Shown: piece after piece, positions 52,672 to 64,000 of the stretch
Position numbering within the stretch: the stretch's first letter is position 1
Layout: every line of letters begins with the position of its first letter
From: Euclidia mi
Lineage: Eukaryota > Arthropoda > Insecta > Lepidoptera > Erebidae
DNA: 64,000 nucleotides
Assembly (NCBI GenBank): GCA_944739405.2
Contig: OX123182.2
Coordinates: 14,581,326 to 14,645,325 of the forward strand
Direction of reading: 5' to 3'
Program-made: the position numbers and the translations under genes
The notes under the pieces: model-generated
Seen by the model: the letters and a program-made list of their open reading frames with translations, nothing else
The model's database searches: none
What the model was told of the DNA's origin: nothing

Positions 52672-55440
52672 CGATACCTTTGGGTATAAAGGTCGTACAA
52701 ACCAAAACCCGACTTTTCAGGAGAGCAGAAAACAATTTTTTTTTACATAAAAATTAATATTTTTTTTGTTTTTTAAGTTATAAAAAAATATCTATATGAA
52801 AGCTTCTTACAATTTGCGAATGATAAAGGTTAAATCATCAAAACTTATCTATCTTCTTTAGTTTTAAAGTTAGCTTGGATTTACGTCCAAGAAAAAAACA
52901 ATTCTTGGTTAATACACCCCACGAAAATGTAGATTAAAAAACTGTATAGGTCGTATATCCATTTTTGGTAAGCTTATGATCACATTTACTGTCGTAAAAA
53001 CCCATATATGCAGTTTTTTTGTATTAAAAACATATAATCATAATAATCAAAAACATATAATCATATAATCATAGATCAATTGAATTCTGACTAATATACA
53101 ATCCTTTACTCTCAGAATTAGGAGAAACTCAATTATTATTATTCTAATACCCTATAATGGTCGATTCAAATAAAATAAAACTACCTCGAATACGAAATTT
53201 AATTCAATGAATTATTGAATTAAGTACATTTAAACATATAACTTAGTAAGTATGTAACTTAAATAAATTATAAACCCAAAACCAATACCAGTGATTCAGT
53301 GCATGATACTGAGGGCCTTGGCGGTCGAATTTTTCCAGTTAAGGGTAGACATTTATGATTTTAACTACCGGCTACCGTCACTGATCAGTCGTATGAGGCT
53401 ACCACGACTAATATCTACAATAGCTACATCACGGTAATTATATTACCGTGATGTAGCTATTAAATAATTAATTATTACTTGCTACAATTTATTAAGGCTA
53501 GAACACTCTTGTGAGTATATGGTGCTGAGTTCGGTAAGTTGTAATTCAGAATGATTATTTTTATACTCGTATAACCATTTACTTAAATTACAATACATTT
53601 GTTTGATCTGCTAGGGATGAGTTAAATTATCACGTAACTTCAAGTTGACTCTGAAATGTAATAACATCACATAGAAAATTTAAACTTTCGAGGTATCACT
53701 AATTTTAAATTGCGTACCTTCTACTCCACCTACTTTTGTTTCGAGAAACGGATATTTCTGCAATATTGCAAGAAATAATTCATAATTCGTTTTAAAATAA
53801 TTTATAATAATATTTAAAATAATTTATAGTAACAATCCATAAATAATTTTAAACTAATTATGAATACAATTTTATATTATAAATAAGTTACTTTTAGTAC
53901 ATAAGTTAGTTACGTTTAGTGCTTGATTGTTGTATACTTGTTTTTTTTTATTAAGTTTCAATTATATAAATTACATAGTATTTAAGCCTTAGAACAAAGG
54001 TTTAATTTAATAAATTATTGAATTGAGTACATTTAAATATGTACAAAAATAAAAATACTATCAAACATTTTATAAATTATTGAAATGCCTGATTACTTTA
54101 ATTAAGAAGAAGTTTGATAATTTTTGTTTTTTTTATGACTAAGTAGATTTTTTATTTCCCTTTTCAGTTTAAGTTGTTATAATCATTTTTTCAATTTAAA
54201 ATGTTAAACCTGTTAGGTATGTTGCACCATTATTGAAGTTTTATAGTAAATGTTGATTAGAAGGTATTATAATACATAACAAATGTTAATTTCGTATTTC
54301 AGGTACCTAGTTTATTTGAATCGACCATTAATGGGTATTAGAATAGTAATAATTGAGTTCCTACTCATTCTGAGAGTAACAGGATTGTTTATTAGTCAGA
54401 ATTCAATTGATCTATGATTATAAATGGTTTTTAATACAAAAGAACTACATATATGGGTTTTTACGACAGTAAATGTGACCATAAGCTTACCAAAAGTGGA
54501 TATACGACCTATACAGTAGTTTTAAAGTACATTTTCATGGGATGTATTAACCAAGAATTGATTTTTTCTTAGACGTAAATCCAAGCTAACTTTAAAACTA
54601 AAGAAGATAGAAAGGTTTTGATGATTTATCCTTTTTCATTTGCAAATTGTAAGAACCCTTCTCATAAATCATTTTTTTTAACTTCAAAAACAAAAAAGTT
54701 ATTTTTTTTTTGTTATAAAAATCATTCTTCTGCTCTCCTGAAAAGTCGGGTTTTGGTTTATACGACCTTTCTACCCAAAGGTATCGATATATAGGTTTTT
54801 ACGACAGTAAATGTAACCATAAGCTTACCAAAAGTGGATATACGACCTATGCAGTATTTTTAAAGTACATTTTCATGGGGTGTATTAACCAGGAATTGAT
54901 TTTTTCTTAGACGTAAATCCAAGCTAACTTTAAAACTAAAGAAGATAGATAGGTTTTGATGATTTAACCTTTTTCATTCGCAAATTGTAAGAATCTTTCT
55001 TATTAATATTTTTTTATAACTTCAAAAACAAAAAGTTATAAATTTTTATGTTATAAGGAAGTCGTTCTTCTGCTCTCCTGAAAAGTCGGGTTTTGGTTTA
55101 TACGACCTTTCTATCCAAAGGTATCGATTTACGACGTAGAATTTAAACTATGCCTTAGGTAATGCATTTAACACGTTAGGGCGTATAAACCATTTACAAT
55201 AAAGGACTATTTTTACGCCCTGAGTTAATAAAAATTTTGGTCATTACATCATAACAAAACTACAAAAATAAAACATTCGGCTTTTATACTGAAAATTTAC
55301 CTTTTTTAAGAGGCCATGACTGAACATTTCTGGGTCGTATTAACCATTTTTGTGCGAATTTCTGCATTTCATATATACAGATCGATAGAGTAAAAAAATC
55401 GGAGAAAAATGGTGTACGACCTTTCTACCCAAAGGTATCG
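52672..55440. mobile_element. foldback-like element with long inverted arms
   Basis: Left arm from 52672 (CGATACCTTTGGG...) to about 53290 is inverted at about 54295-54786. The outer 338 bp of that right arm are repeated in tandem at 54789-55126. A third terminus ends GGTATCG at 55440. AAAT flanks the outermost ends (52668-52671 and 55441-55444). The roughly 1-kb centre has no gene. Long arms with tandem units recall FB elements; the class is unproven. Confidence 0.75.
53419..53461. repeat. perfect hairpin palindrome in the foldback centre
   Basis: The 20-base arm AATAGCTACATCACGGTAAT at 53419-53438 is followed by TAT and its exact reverse complement at 53442-53461. Confidence 0.97.
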
Positions 55441-55444
55441 AAAT

Positions 55445-57661
55445 ACTTACATTTAATAACCGTGCCATAAAATTACTTGAGTGTAAATTTTTAAATACCA
55501 GTGTTTATTCATTTTCGCTATAAAATGTGTTATGCTTATAAGCAAATACGCTATGCATCCCTTAGTTTAATTTAAGTATGCACAAGATATAGAACTTTAT
55601 TTTGTTAGTAATAAAATGTATCTTATCTTGCAGTCTCAAGAAAAGGAGCCTTAATGGGTTTGCGTCTAGACATAGATGAACAAAATTGATAAGAGTAGGT
55701 GTCTGAATTTATAATACTTAAGTTGCTTTTGTAATTTAGTCAGGGCGAACTTTAAAATCACTTATTAGTCTTTCATTGTTGATTGTGCATTAGATAGGGT
55801 AAATACTTACTCTTTTATTAAAAGCATTTTGGAGGAACTTTGAAAACTATTTTTATTTTGAACACTATTTGCACAAGAAAATAGTAAGAAAGCGCTTTTA
55901 ATATTATAAAGACCTTTAACCTAGTAAACTGAAACGTCCCTTAAATTCCTCTATTTTTCCAACATTTCCACAGGCTTACATTTGTTGGGTAGTTTATTTT
56001 TAAGCCGGTCGAAGTGTCTGAGAAAACAGGGGAATTCATAATCTAAATATGTTAGTTGAAGCCATTCTAATCTGTCGAAATAAACGTAAAAATTGCTTAC
56101 AACCCAAAGGTTTACAATCAAAATATCTTTGCCGTTTTGTAACTATATTATACAGAGTTACAGGTTCGATCTCAACCAAAACAAATTATGTAATGCACAT
56201 GTCACTTCTAGTAAATGGGTATTCCGCCGTCATTCACAGAGCTCGTCATAACCTCTCGTTAATTGTACATAAGACGAATTCTACTTGTCAGTTACTTAGT
56301 ACGGATTACAGTAGTACTAATATAGAGTTAGATTCAAATGTGGTCTATTATGACAAAGATTTAAAATTAAAGACCTAGAAAATCATTTTTTAGCTAAACT
56401 ATCACAAATAGTCGACTTGAGATTTCATTCCTTAAACTTGAGTGGGCAAACAGCATATCACAAAGCACATCCATCATTGGAATAAGTAGATACTTACCCT
56501 TAAATAAACTTCGATAATATATACGTTTCTATTTACATTTATGCCTAACGCAAAACCAAACGTCCTGCCAACCGTCCATACCCATAATCTCAAATACTCG
56601 CCTCAGGGTTCGAACCCGAAACCTCTTCGAACGATATCACTACGAAGGAATCATACCGTAGGCATAGACGTCAGCCCGTAATATAGATAAGAGGGCTCAT
56701 GTCAATGGGACAGGTTCAAATTAATATTCCATGTGAGGTGAGCCTGCTCTATCTCGGATTAAGGAATTATGTGTAATGCCACACATAACACTGATAATAT
56801 TTTTTTGGCCGCCCTTCGATTGTACGCACGAATAGTAGGGTCTTTATAGCGATATCAGATGAACGTCTTATGGTTTCGAATAAGAATATGATATATTCAA
56901 GAAAACCGCGATAAAAAATTAAAGACAAGAGTCCTTTTCTGGAATTAAATGCGTGAAAATGAAAAATATAAGTGACAGAGCAGTAGGTCAAAAAAGAGCA
57001 ACTTTACAGAGCTATGGCTCGAATTCCTCAAGTATTTATTGGCCGTAAGAAACCTAAGTGCAACGCGTACGGATCAAGGCCTTTCATTACATTCACTCCA
57101 TTTATATAAATGGATCAACAGACTCGCTTTGTCGCACCACTGTAACACATCTGTGGTACCCACAAACACCTCGGTGTCCGTTTGTTTGAGGCTCTACAAA
57201 TTGACCTCTCACTTACGTCCGGTGTCCAATATCTTATCTATTGATGGCTTGGGCTACAAGATATATATTTGACTTAATGTCGACTAGAAATATATCTAAC
57301 ATATTGGTCTTGTTGCCAAGTCCACCGATAAATTAAATAGTGCGAGGGACTTTTATAAGTTTAACTATCGTGAGATTAAGTACTAATGAAATAATACAGT
57401 TACCGTAATCTTTCTAGTATTTAGACTTCTATAAATAATTTCCAGGTACTTTATTTTACTTTCCAACTATTGCTAAACCTCATTTTAGCATTTCAAAACA
57501 ATGGCAAAGAATGAAAATGTTACCATCTAAGAAGTAAGATGGTAAAATGAACTGAAGTTGCGAAGCTTAATCGCATTAAAACTTGTGTATTGTTATGGGA
57601 AACATATGTGTTTTTTGTAACGATACAGATGTATACTTTTGTCTTGTATGATTCTACTATT
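55445..57661. other. intergenic
   Basis: No gene recognised. A B-box-like GGGTTCGAACCC near 56607 suggests a SINE remnant on the minus strand. The 109-codon frame at 56049-56378 has no known domain. Confidence 0.4.
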
Positions 57662-57885
57662 ATCAAAACTACACGGCTGGCGTAGTGGTTTAATCGCCCG
57701 CCTTGCCACTTGATACTGCGCCGAGTGTTGTGGGTTCATTCTCTACACGAGACGACACTTTGTGTATAACTGATGTCGTTTAGAGCCTATGTGTTCAGTG
57801 TCCTTTAGTTGTAAGTTTATAAAGTCCCCGCGGCACAAGATTATTTAATAGGTACTAGAATGGGAGTTGTCTTTTTTTAACAAAT
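57662..57885 (+). mobile_element. tRNA-derived SINE (GTAGTGGTTTAA family), best copy
   Basis: Head CGGCTGGCGTAGTGGTTTAA (A box TGGCGTAGTGG), B-box-like GGGTTCATTCTC, tail AAGTCCCCGCGG, then GGGAGTTGTC and a T run. Confidence 0.7.
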
Positions 57886-58390
57886 GAAAAAAAGTTAAAA
57901 ATGTTACTGTCGTATAAGAAAGAGGAAAGGGATCACAAACTCACATTTCAATATTTTCTGCAGATACGTAACACGTTTTATCTCTATATCACGTCTAAAG
58001 TAGGAGTACGTTCCCAATTTACCATATCGATGTTGTAAAAATGTTATTACCGTTTTATAAGGATGCCATTTGAGAATTAGACAGAATGCTACGTGACTTG
58101 GTGTACATATAATATGTAATTTTTAAAATTTTCTGTAAAATTTAATCAATCGTAATAGGCCTCTTCGTAGTAACTTTTTTTGGCTCAAGGTTTTGTGTGT
58201 AGTTACTTTGGCTTCTGGTCAGGATTTAATTTGGGTTGAATAAATAATAGAAAAGATAAAAAAATAGAGACTGTATTTATTATCAAGAGCGCAATAAGTG
58301 TTAATTATTTATCATTTTCGAAGATAACCTTAAACGTGTTATAGACCAATCGAATAAAAAGACAAAATATTCTCATGATAATTTGCGCAT
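57886..58390. other. AT-rich intergenic
   Basis: Nothing recognised beyond simple A/T runs. Confidence 0.4.
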
Positions 58391-58620
58391 CTGAAGAAGA
58401 AGAAGAAGAAAATATGTTTATTTGTATACACGTCGCACAATAGCAACATACAAAAACTAAAATAAAGAACAACAATAAAATTAAAACCTTACTCTAAAGA
58501 GACACGTCACACTATCACGCAATCCAAATGACTGTGACCCAAACAAAGCAACGGGTTGACGCCGTTGACAGACAGACGTCATAAACGTCACTTCCGGTGA
58601 CGTGTACTGTCATTTACCGG
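58391..58620 (-). mobile_element. 3' end of a non-LTR retrotransposon with (TTC)n tail
   Basis: In + it starts with a (GAA)n run. On the minus strand it ends AATAAACATATTTTC followed by (TTC)n, as in the CR1/Daphne-like element at 3630-3650. The upstream 200 bp are 3' UTR-like with no coding part, so it is heavily 5'-truncated. Confidence 0.6.
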
Positions 58621-59241
58621 CGTGTAAGTAACCATGTGCTCTACCACCTATACAATACAATTACAATATTGATAATAGTAATGCAGATTATGAGTATCTC
58701 ATACACCAAAATTAAAATTCACACAAGTTACAACCTATGGGTATTGTACGGCGCGTGCTACAAATTAGGCCAACATTCAGCATACACTGCGAAGGATGCT
58801 GTGGGTCCATCTCAGTACTGATTTCTCGATCGATCTGCACTAACACTTGCTCCTACAAAGACGTCCGAACATTTATACTTTATTTTATTTAATATTTTGT
58901 CGATTAGTCAAAAATGCCAGCCCTAAATTATTATTCTAATCTCGCACGTGTTTAACCGTACGTGAATTTAGCAACAAAAAGTCAAAGCCTACATGTATAT
59001 GAACCGTATAAGCAACAAAGCAATATAATAAATGAGTAATTTAATAGAACAAAAAACTGCTTGAGAGGTGTCAAAGGACACCCGGATGGAAGAAGTTCCT
59101 TTCGAATAATTAGTGAAGGAATTGTAATATTTTTTTTTTTTTTTTTAAGTTATATAATAATATTTTTTTATTATCAACAAATATAATGTAATATAAACTT
59201 AATCAGTAGGCTAAATTTTAGTAATAATTGTTAGTTTTACA

Positions 59242-59515
59242 AAAAATGACCCGTTCGCCATCTTGGATCCACAAATAAATGTCATTTACGTTATCAGAAT
59301 GCATGATTACTCCGAAAATTATACTCATATTAATTTTATTAAAAATGTCCCGTCCGCTATCTTGGATTCCCAAATAGATGTCATTTTCGTGACCAGAATC
59401 CATAAAAACCCCGAAAATGATACCCATATTAATATTCTTAAAAATGTCCCATCCGCCTTCTTGGATTCCCAAATGGATGTCATTTTCTTGATCAAAAAGC
59501 ATGAACATGATGCTT
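59242..59515. repeat. 99-bp tandem repeat, 2.8 units
   Basis: AAAAATGTCCCGTCCGC-type starts at 59242, 59341 and 59440. Each unit contains CATCTTGGATTCCCAAAT-like and TGTCATTTTCG-like parts. The 99-bp (33-codon) period keeps frames open on both strands, giving artefactual ORFs. Confidence 0.95.
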
Positions 59516-59523
59516 GCTTTCTA

Positions 59524-59525
59524 TA

Positions 59526-59562
<37 letters not shown>
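59524..59562. repeat. (GA)n microsatellite
   Basis: GAGA run with minor interruptions right after the 99-bp repeat. Confidence 0.95.
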
Positions 59563-59568
<6 letters not shown>

Positions 59569-61164
59569 GAAACATGCGCACGCCGCACGGCTTACAATAG
59601 CTTACTATAGCAAAAAGTTTCGTTACAACTTTTCTTCTTAATTTTTTCCGACGAGCCCCCTTTCGCAACGCGCGATAAGGAACTTCGTTCCAATACACAA
59701 AGTAACTTATGGAGCTTCATCATCGATTAACACGCAGTCCGGCTGTGACTAACACATGACGGACTAGACGAGTGGGGATAGCGACACTAAGGTTTTACAA
59801 CATTTTAGTGGACGCAACATTAGGCCAGCGCAATATAACTCGGAAGAAAAGCTAACATTCTGTCAAATCCGTTTACTAGTCGATAAGCGGAGCCCGGGTA
59901 ACAAATGGAATAACGCTAGAAGGATGATGAACATAACTGTAACTGTCGCTACGCCAATTCGACTTAAAGTTACACATAATTGCAAGCATTTTCTCTGTAA
60001 GTATAGCTGGTTACGGAGCGAATAAGTTCACGCGAAACCAGCGCGTCGAAGTGTCGAACTGAAGATTAATGTAAAGTAACAATGTTACTACTGTTGCGTA
60101 TCGGTCAGCGAGTGAACGGAAACTCAGTGCTTTAGAACTAAGAAACTCTTACTTTTCTATATGTGAAAGGAGAGAAAGAATGAGAATGGGGCGGGGGGAA
60201 GAAAAGGCGATGATACGTCCTCTTCCCTGGGAATTACTTTAATTTAAAAGTGTTGTTGTAATAAACTTTATACATGGTCATAAATTATTATCAAAACAAA
60301 TATTGTTGTCTGCTACGACGTTCAATGTGGGATATCCAAAAACATATCTTGTTTTGGAAACAAATTAAAATCATTCCTCAAGCAATCCGAAAATAGACAA
60401 AACCTAAATACAAACGCTACCATAGCGCGCAAATACGTCAACCATTCGTATTTACCAGTGTTAACTCGCTTACAGCAAAGCAGTTACGACGCCTGTAAAC
60501 AACGGATAATATTATCTGTTCCCGTATTACACGTCCCGATGACGACATCCGGGAATTAATTTAATAATACAACGTTTAATATTAACGTGTGCGGTGCGTA
60601 AGTAACAGGAGCGAGCAAGTGTAAACAAGCGTTGAGGATATTGCTCCGAAGGTGCGGTTTGGTTTATGGAAAAGATTGGATACAATGTTGATTTATTTCT
60701 AGTGTCATTGGTTTTACTGTGAGAAGGTTATTTGATTGGCAAATATTTAGGGACGTTGCCGAAATAAAGGCTAATTGCAAAAAAAAGACAACTTAAATCA
60801 CACAAAACTATTCATAATTACTGGAAAGAAACAAAAACGTTTAAATTCAAATATATTTGGTGGTTCGTAAAAACCGATCACAACATGTCATCATAATATC
60901 AACTGAAAGACATTGCTGGACATCGGTCTCTCTAAAGCCTCTCCACTTAGACCGATCTTTAGCCGCCCGCATCCAACAATAAACAAAATATGTAATTTGA
61001 TCATACACAATAATATATTAGCCGTAAGTGAACTGATAAGCATGGAGCATCTAGACTCAAAGATAAGCTTTAACATAGATATTTAACCTCCATGATAATT
61101 CAGTCACGTATTACAAAACAATATACTTATTACTATTATATATATTATACCATTCACTATTAGC
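59563..61164. other. intergenic
   Basis: No gene or clear repeat. Composition is less AT-rich than average at 59580-60100. Confidence 0.4.
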
Positions 61165-61377
61165 GAGCGCTCATAGCGACACTTGGCTTGTGGTTCGTAA
61201 CAGATCGGCAAAGTTAAGCAACGCTTGCACAGGTCGCCACTTGGATGGGTGACCAAGTGTGGCATTTACATCTGAGCGCTATCGTGCTTCGGAGGGCACG
61301 TAAAGCTATCGGTCACAGTTCTTGTCTCAGGGTAAGAATCGTTAGGCCATGTCGGAGGCCTTCAGGCTTCTACATGC
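61165..61377 (+). mobile_element. 5S rRNA-derived SINE, second copy
   Basis: Same head as 36026 (AGATCGGCAAAGTTAAGCAA, CTTGGATGGGTGACC) and body to CATGTCGGAGGCCTTCAGG, where homology stops; the tail is missing or replaced. Confidence 0.8.
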
Positions 61378-62661
61378 GTCATAGCAAAGGCCAATGCCCT
61401 TCGCAATATAAATTCTGCCAACCAAAAACCCAGCTCTCAGGGAGTCCAAAAATATTAGGTAAAGTAAAATATTACTCTCGCTAATCGCTATTTTAACAAG
61501 CTGTTCAATTATTAATCATATCCATCTAAGCCGCTCTTAGACTTGGGGAATACACTAGAGGCTATTTGTCAAGTTTTATATTATCATTCATAAAAGTCAC
61601 GATAATTCATAAAAGTATTTTTTACGATCAAGACTATACTCATCGTATCTAATGGCGCACTATCATCTTTATGATATTCTATAGTAATTTGAATAAAATG
61701 TATTCTTTGCCAGTCGAACCAAATGAATAGTCAGTAGTACTCATGTATAAATATGTGTGTAAAAGTCACATTTTCATACCAAAATAATTCATTTCAGGCA
61801 TCATTTTTACCAACCGAAATTGAACAAATAGCTACCTTATCTAATAAATGATTAATATTTTACAGCGCGACTTAAGAAACAAACGCATTTTACCGATATT
61901 TTTTGATTTAAATACATAGGTACCTAAATGGATATCAAACAGATACAAATACATAAACAATGCCTAACTTAAAATACACACCATATCTATGCATAAACTG
62001 CTGAAAATATAACCCTTCTTTTTCAACTTTACCTAGGCGACAAGATATGGAAGCCAACGGACCATTTACTTCTTCAAATCGCTTGTCTCTCACGACCCGT
62101 CCACGCATGTCCGCTCCGCTTACCCGAGATTACCCATTATGCCCTAAAAGAGCAGTTTTTCGGGCAGATATTAATAAGTGCTACCCCCCGAATGGGATTT
62201 AATTTTGCGCTGTCACCGAAAGCCAGCTAGCAAGCACTCTGAAAGAATTCGTTGCCAAAATAAAAATATAAGTTGAGTTGCTTTAGAATTTAAATTCCGG
62301 TTGACCCCGACGCGATGATTAAAATGGCGGCCGGAGTGAAATAATACTTAATGTTCATACGTTTGTGTAACATTTACGACTAAATATGGCATGGTGTGGA
62401 TACCGCCAGTTCTTATTACGGCATAGGATCGGGAAATGTTATAAGAAAAAGATCAAAATGTTTTATTGTAGGTATTGCATAACTTGTAATAATATTATAT
62501 TCATAAATAAAGAGCTAAAACTCTTGCAGTCACAATCACAATAAACGTTTCATATTCTTAACTAGACTTCATCCACGGCTCTATCCGTGATTGTTTTACC
62601 CCTAAGGGATTTAAGGAATTTGCAAGAATCCTATTTCAGTGCTCCCCTACACTCCCTAAGA
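61378..62661. other. AT-rich intergenic
   Basis: No gene or repeat recognised. Confidence 0.4.
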
Positions 62662-62917
62662 TTTTTTATTTTTATTTATAGTTTCACGCCTGTATCCCCG
62701 AAGGTGTAATATTACACCCACAATTTGCCATGAATTTTTAGGTCCCACGTAATAGAGGGCGAGCCTATTGCCGTTACCGGGCACATCACCAGACTCCGTG
62801 CTGCTAATGAGAAAAAAACTTCGGAAAAACCCAGTAACACTTTTTCCCGATCCAGGAATCGAACCCGGGACCTCCGATCAGCAGTCGTAAACGCTATCCA
62901 CTGGACCACGGAGGCAG
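62662..62917 (-). mobile_element. full-length tRNA-derived SINE
   Basis: On the minus strand: tRNA-like head with A box TGGTCCAGTGG (62908-62898) and B box GGTTCGATTCC (62865-62855). The body has GCAGCACGGAGTCTGG and GGCTCGCCC, and the A/T-rich tail is ATAAATAAAAATAAAAAAT. It is the reference for the truncated copies at 9701, 17112, 26783 and 29283. The acceptor stem is not complementary, so it is not a functional tRNA gene. Confidence 0.85.
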
Positions 62918-62934
62918 TTTAAGAAATATATATG

Positions 62935-63010
62935 CCAAATGTCACCTTCTTGTGCCCAGGAGCTTCGGCTGTGCGTTGTGTGTCATTCAGACAGTAACGC
63001 AAGAATTTTA
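62935..63010 (-). mobile_element. short Helitron family, 5' fragment
   Basis: On the minus strand: TATAAAATTCTTGCGTTACT, then a diverged GCACAGCCGAAGCTC and GACATTTGGCATATAT. Same 5' region as 20024. Confidence 0.55.
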
Positions 63011-63185
63011 TAAACACAGGTAATGCTTTCATTTGATGATTAAATGTGTTACTGAAGTATTCTCATAAATACATATAAATACTTATATCGGGAAGTCAAC
63101 ATGACCTTCAAACACAAACGGAACAAATCACGCGTTTGACCTTCAAAAACTAAGCAACGTAAAGATATGGTAACTCAGCATCATC

Positions 63186-63560
63186 ATCCTCTTAGCGTTA
63201 TCCCAGTTTCAATCTGGGGTCCGCTTCCTAGTCTTACCGGATTTGGCTGAATATTAGCTTTTCCACAGAGCGACTGCCTATCCGACCTCTGCAACCCGAA
63301 GGGACAGCGATATTCCATGGTTTAGACTAGTGTCAGTTTATTAAGAAGGTACTGACGCCCTGTAACGACTGTCAAAGATCTTCATGACAACCGGAACCGA
63401 CGGCTTAACGTGCTCTCCGAGGCAGGGGACAAGCGATAATTAATAATTTAATACGCACATAACTCCGAAAAGTCATTGGTGCGCGCCGTGGATTCGAACC
63501 CGACACCCTCTGCATGGCAGTCTGTTGGTATCTCCTCTAGGCTATCGCTGCCTTTTAATG
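63186..63560 (-). mobile_element. lepidopteran SINE, long copy
   Basis: Blocks GCGTTATCCCAGTTTCAATC, CGACAGCG-type, GACCGACGGCTTAACGTGCT, CGCACATAACTCCGAAAAGT and the B-box-like GTGGATTCGAACCCGACACC. On the minus strand the tRNA-like head comes first. Fragments of the same family lie at 22870 and 26340. Confidence 0.65.
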
Positions 63561-64000
63561 GTAACTCAGCATCACCTATGCAAAATCATCGACATGGATT
63601 ATCTAATTTAGATTTGAGGTGGTGAACCAAAGGATTACATAGGGAGAGGTTCAGATTGTATTCCGAACACTTACAAACGTATGTATCTCATTCTACATAT
63701 TACGATCTTAAATTATTCATGGATACAAGATTGTAAATATGCTTAGTGTAAGTCCTTACTTGTGAAGGCTAATTTTGGTACAAGGTTTTAATACGGCATC
63801 TATTAATTTGGAGTTCGGACTGGTTTTATTTGTGTAGCTATCTGTTAAAATTGAACTATAGTTTGCGGATTTTATCGCGGTATAATTGTTTGGCTGTAAA
63901 GAAATATATTTACTTTTACATTTCAAAAATACATGCACATGTGTAAAGTTGAAATTATTCATTCAATATCCATATTAGTTTTGTAAGGATTACCTTACTT
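63561..64000. other. AT-rich intergenic
   Basis: Nothing recognised; the window ends here. Confidence 0.4.

Noticed and set aside
56049..56378. 109-codon plus-strand frame
   Set aside because: No known motif and composition like surrounding intergenic DNA; kept only as a note.
59218..59588. Frames of 87-96 codons on both strands
   Set aside because: They arise from the 99-bp tandem repeat, whose period is a multiple of three.
62845..62917. tRNA gene on the minus strand
   Set aside because: A and B boxes are present but the 3' acceptor strand does not pair with the 5' side, and the sequence runs on into a SINE body found elsewhere.

Overview
This window is eukaryotic and reads as repeat-dense intergenic DNA from a moth or butterfly, probably a noctuid-like moth. 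The background is AT-rich. It carries jockey, CR1/Daphne-like and R1-type non-LTR retrotransposons, Ty3/gypsy elements, many short Helitrons ending in CTAG, and several tRNA- and 5S-derived SINEs of kinds common in Lepidoptera. I found no convincing host protein gene, no intact tRNA or rRNA gene and no CRISPR array. Nearly every long open frame is retrotransposon-encoded or a shadow of one. The organism assignment is an inference from repeat types.

Layout. 1-3650: 3' two-thirds of a CR1/Daphne-like element (endonuclease/RT ORF2, frameshifted) with a structured 3' UTR and a (TTC)n tail. 4625-19446: an almost perfect head-to-tail duplication of a 7,411-bp block (units 4625-12035 and 12036-19446). 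Each unit holds a Helitron, the 3' part of a CsRn1-like gypsy element whose integrase is internally duplicated and whose pol is split by a SINE, and an antisense jockey RT fragment. The jockey fragment continues beyond the second unit to about 19640. 19640-37800: a mosaic of Helitron ends, SINEs, a 2.0-kb TIR element with TTA duplications (27620-29637), a 1.5-kb TIR element containing two later insertions (33639-35148), 5S-derived SINEs, and an R1-type 3' fragment with a 16-bp target duplication (36397-37290).

37858-51092 is best read as one old LTR retrotransposon: two 321-bp LTRs differ at 11 sites I could see and are both flanked by TATA. It was opened by a CR1/Daphne-like element on the minus strand (about 38878-46600) with an intact 954-codon ORF2. 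That element's ORF1 is in turn split by a 5'-truncated jockey-superfamily element on the plus strand (43271-45655). The right part of the LTR element is degraded and holds a 17-bp GC-rich minisatellite and a 79-bp piggyBac-type MITE. 52672-55440 is a foldback-like element with long inverted arms. 55445-64000 is mostly unassigned AT-rich DNA with a few SINEs, a 99-bp tandem repeat and microsatellites.

The genes do not form a pathway. Each RT/endonuclease or RT/RNase H/integrase set served only its own element. The value of the window is the layered record of insertions and duplications. Only the ORF2 at 39823-42687 and the truncated RT at 43273-45351 look free of obvious disabling mutations.
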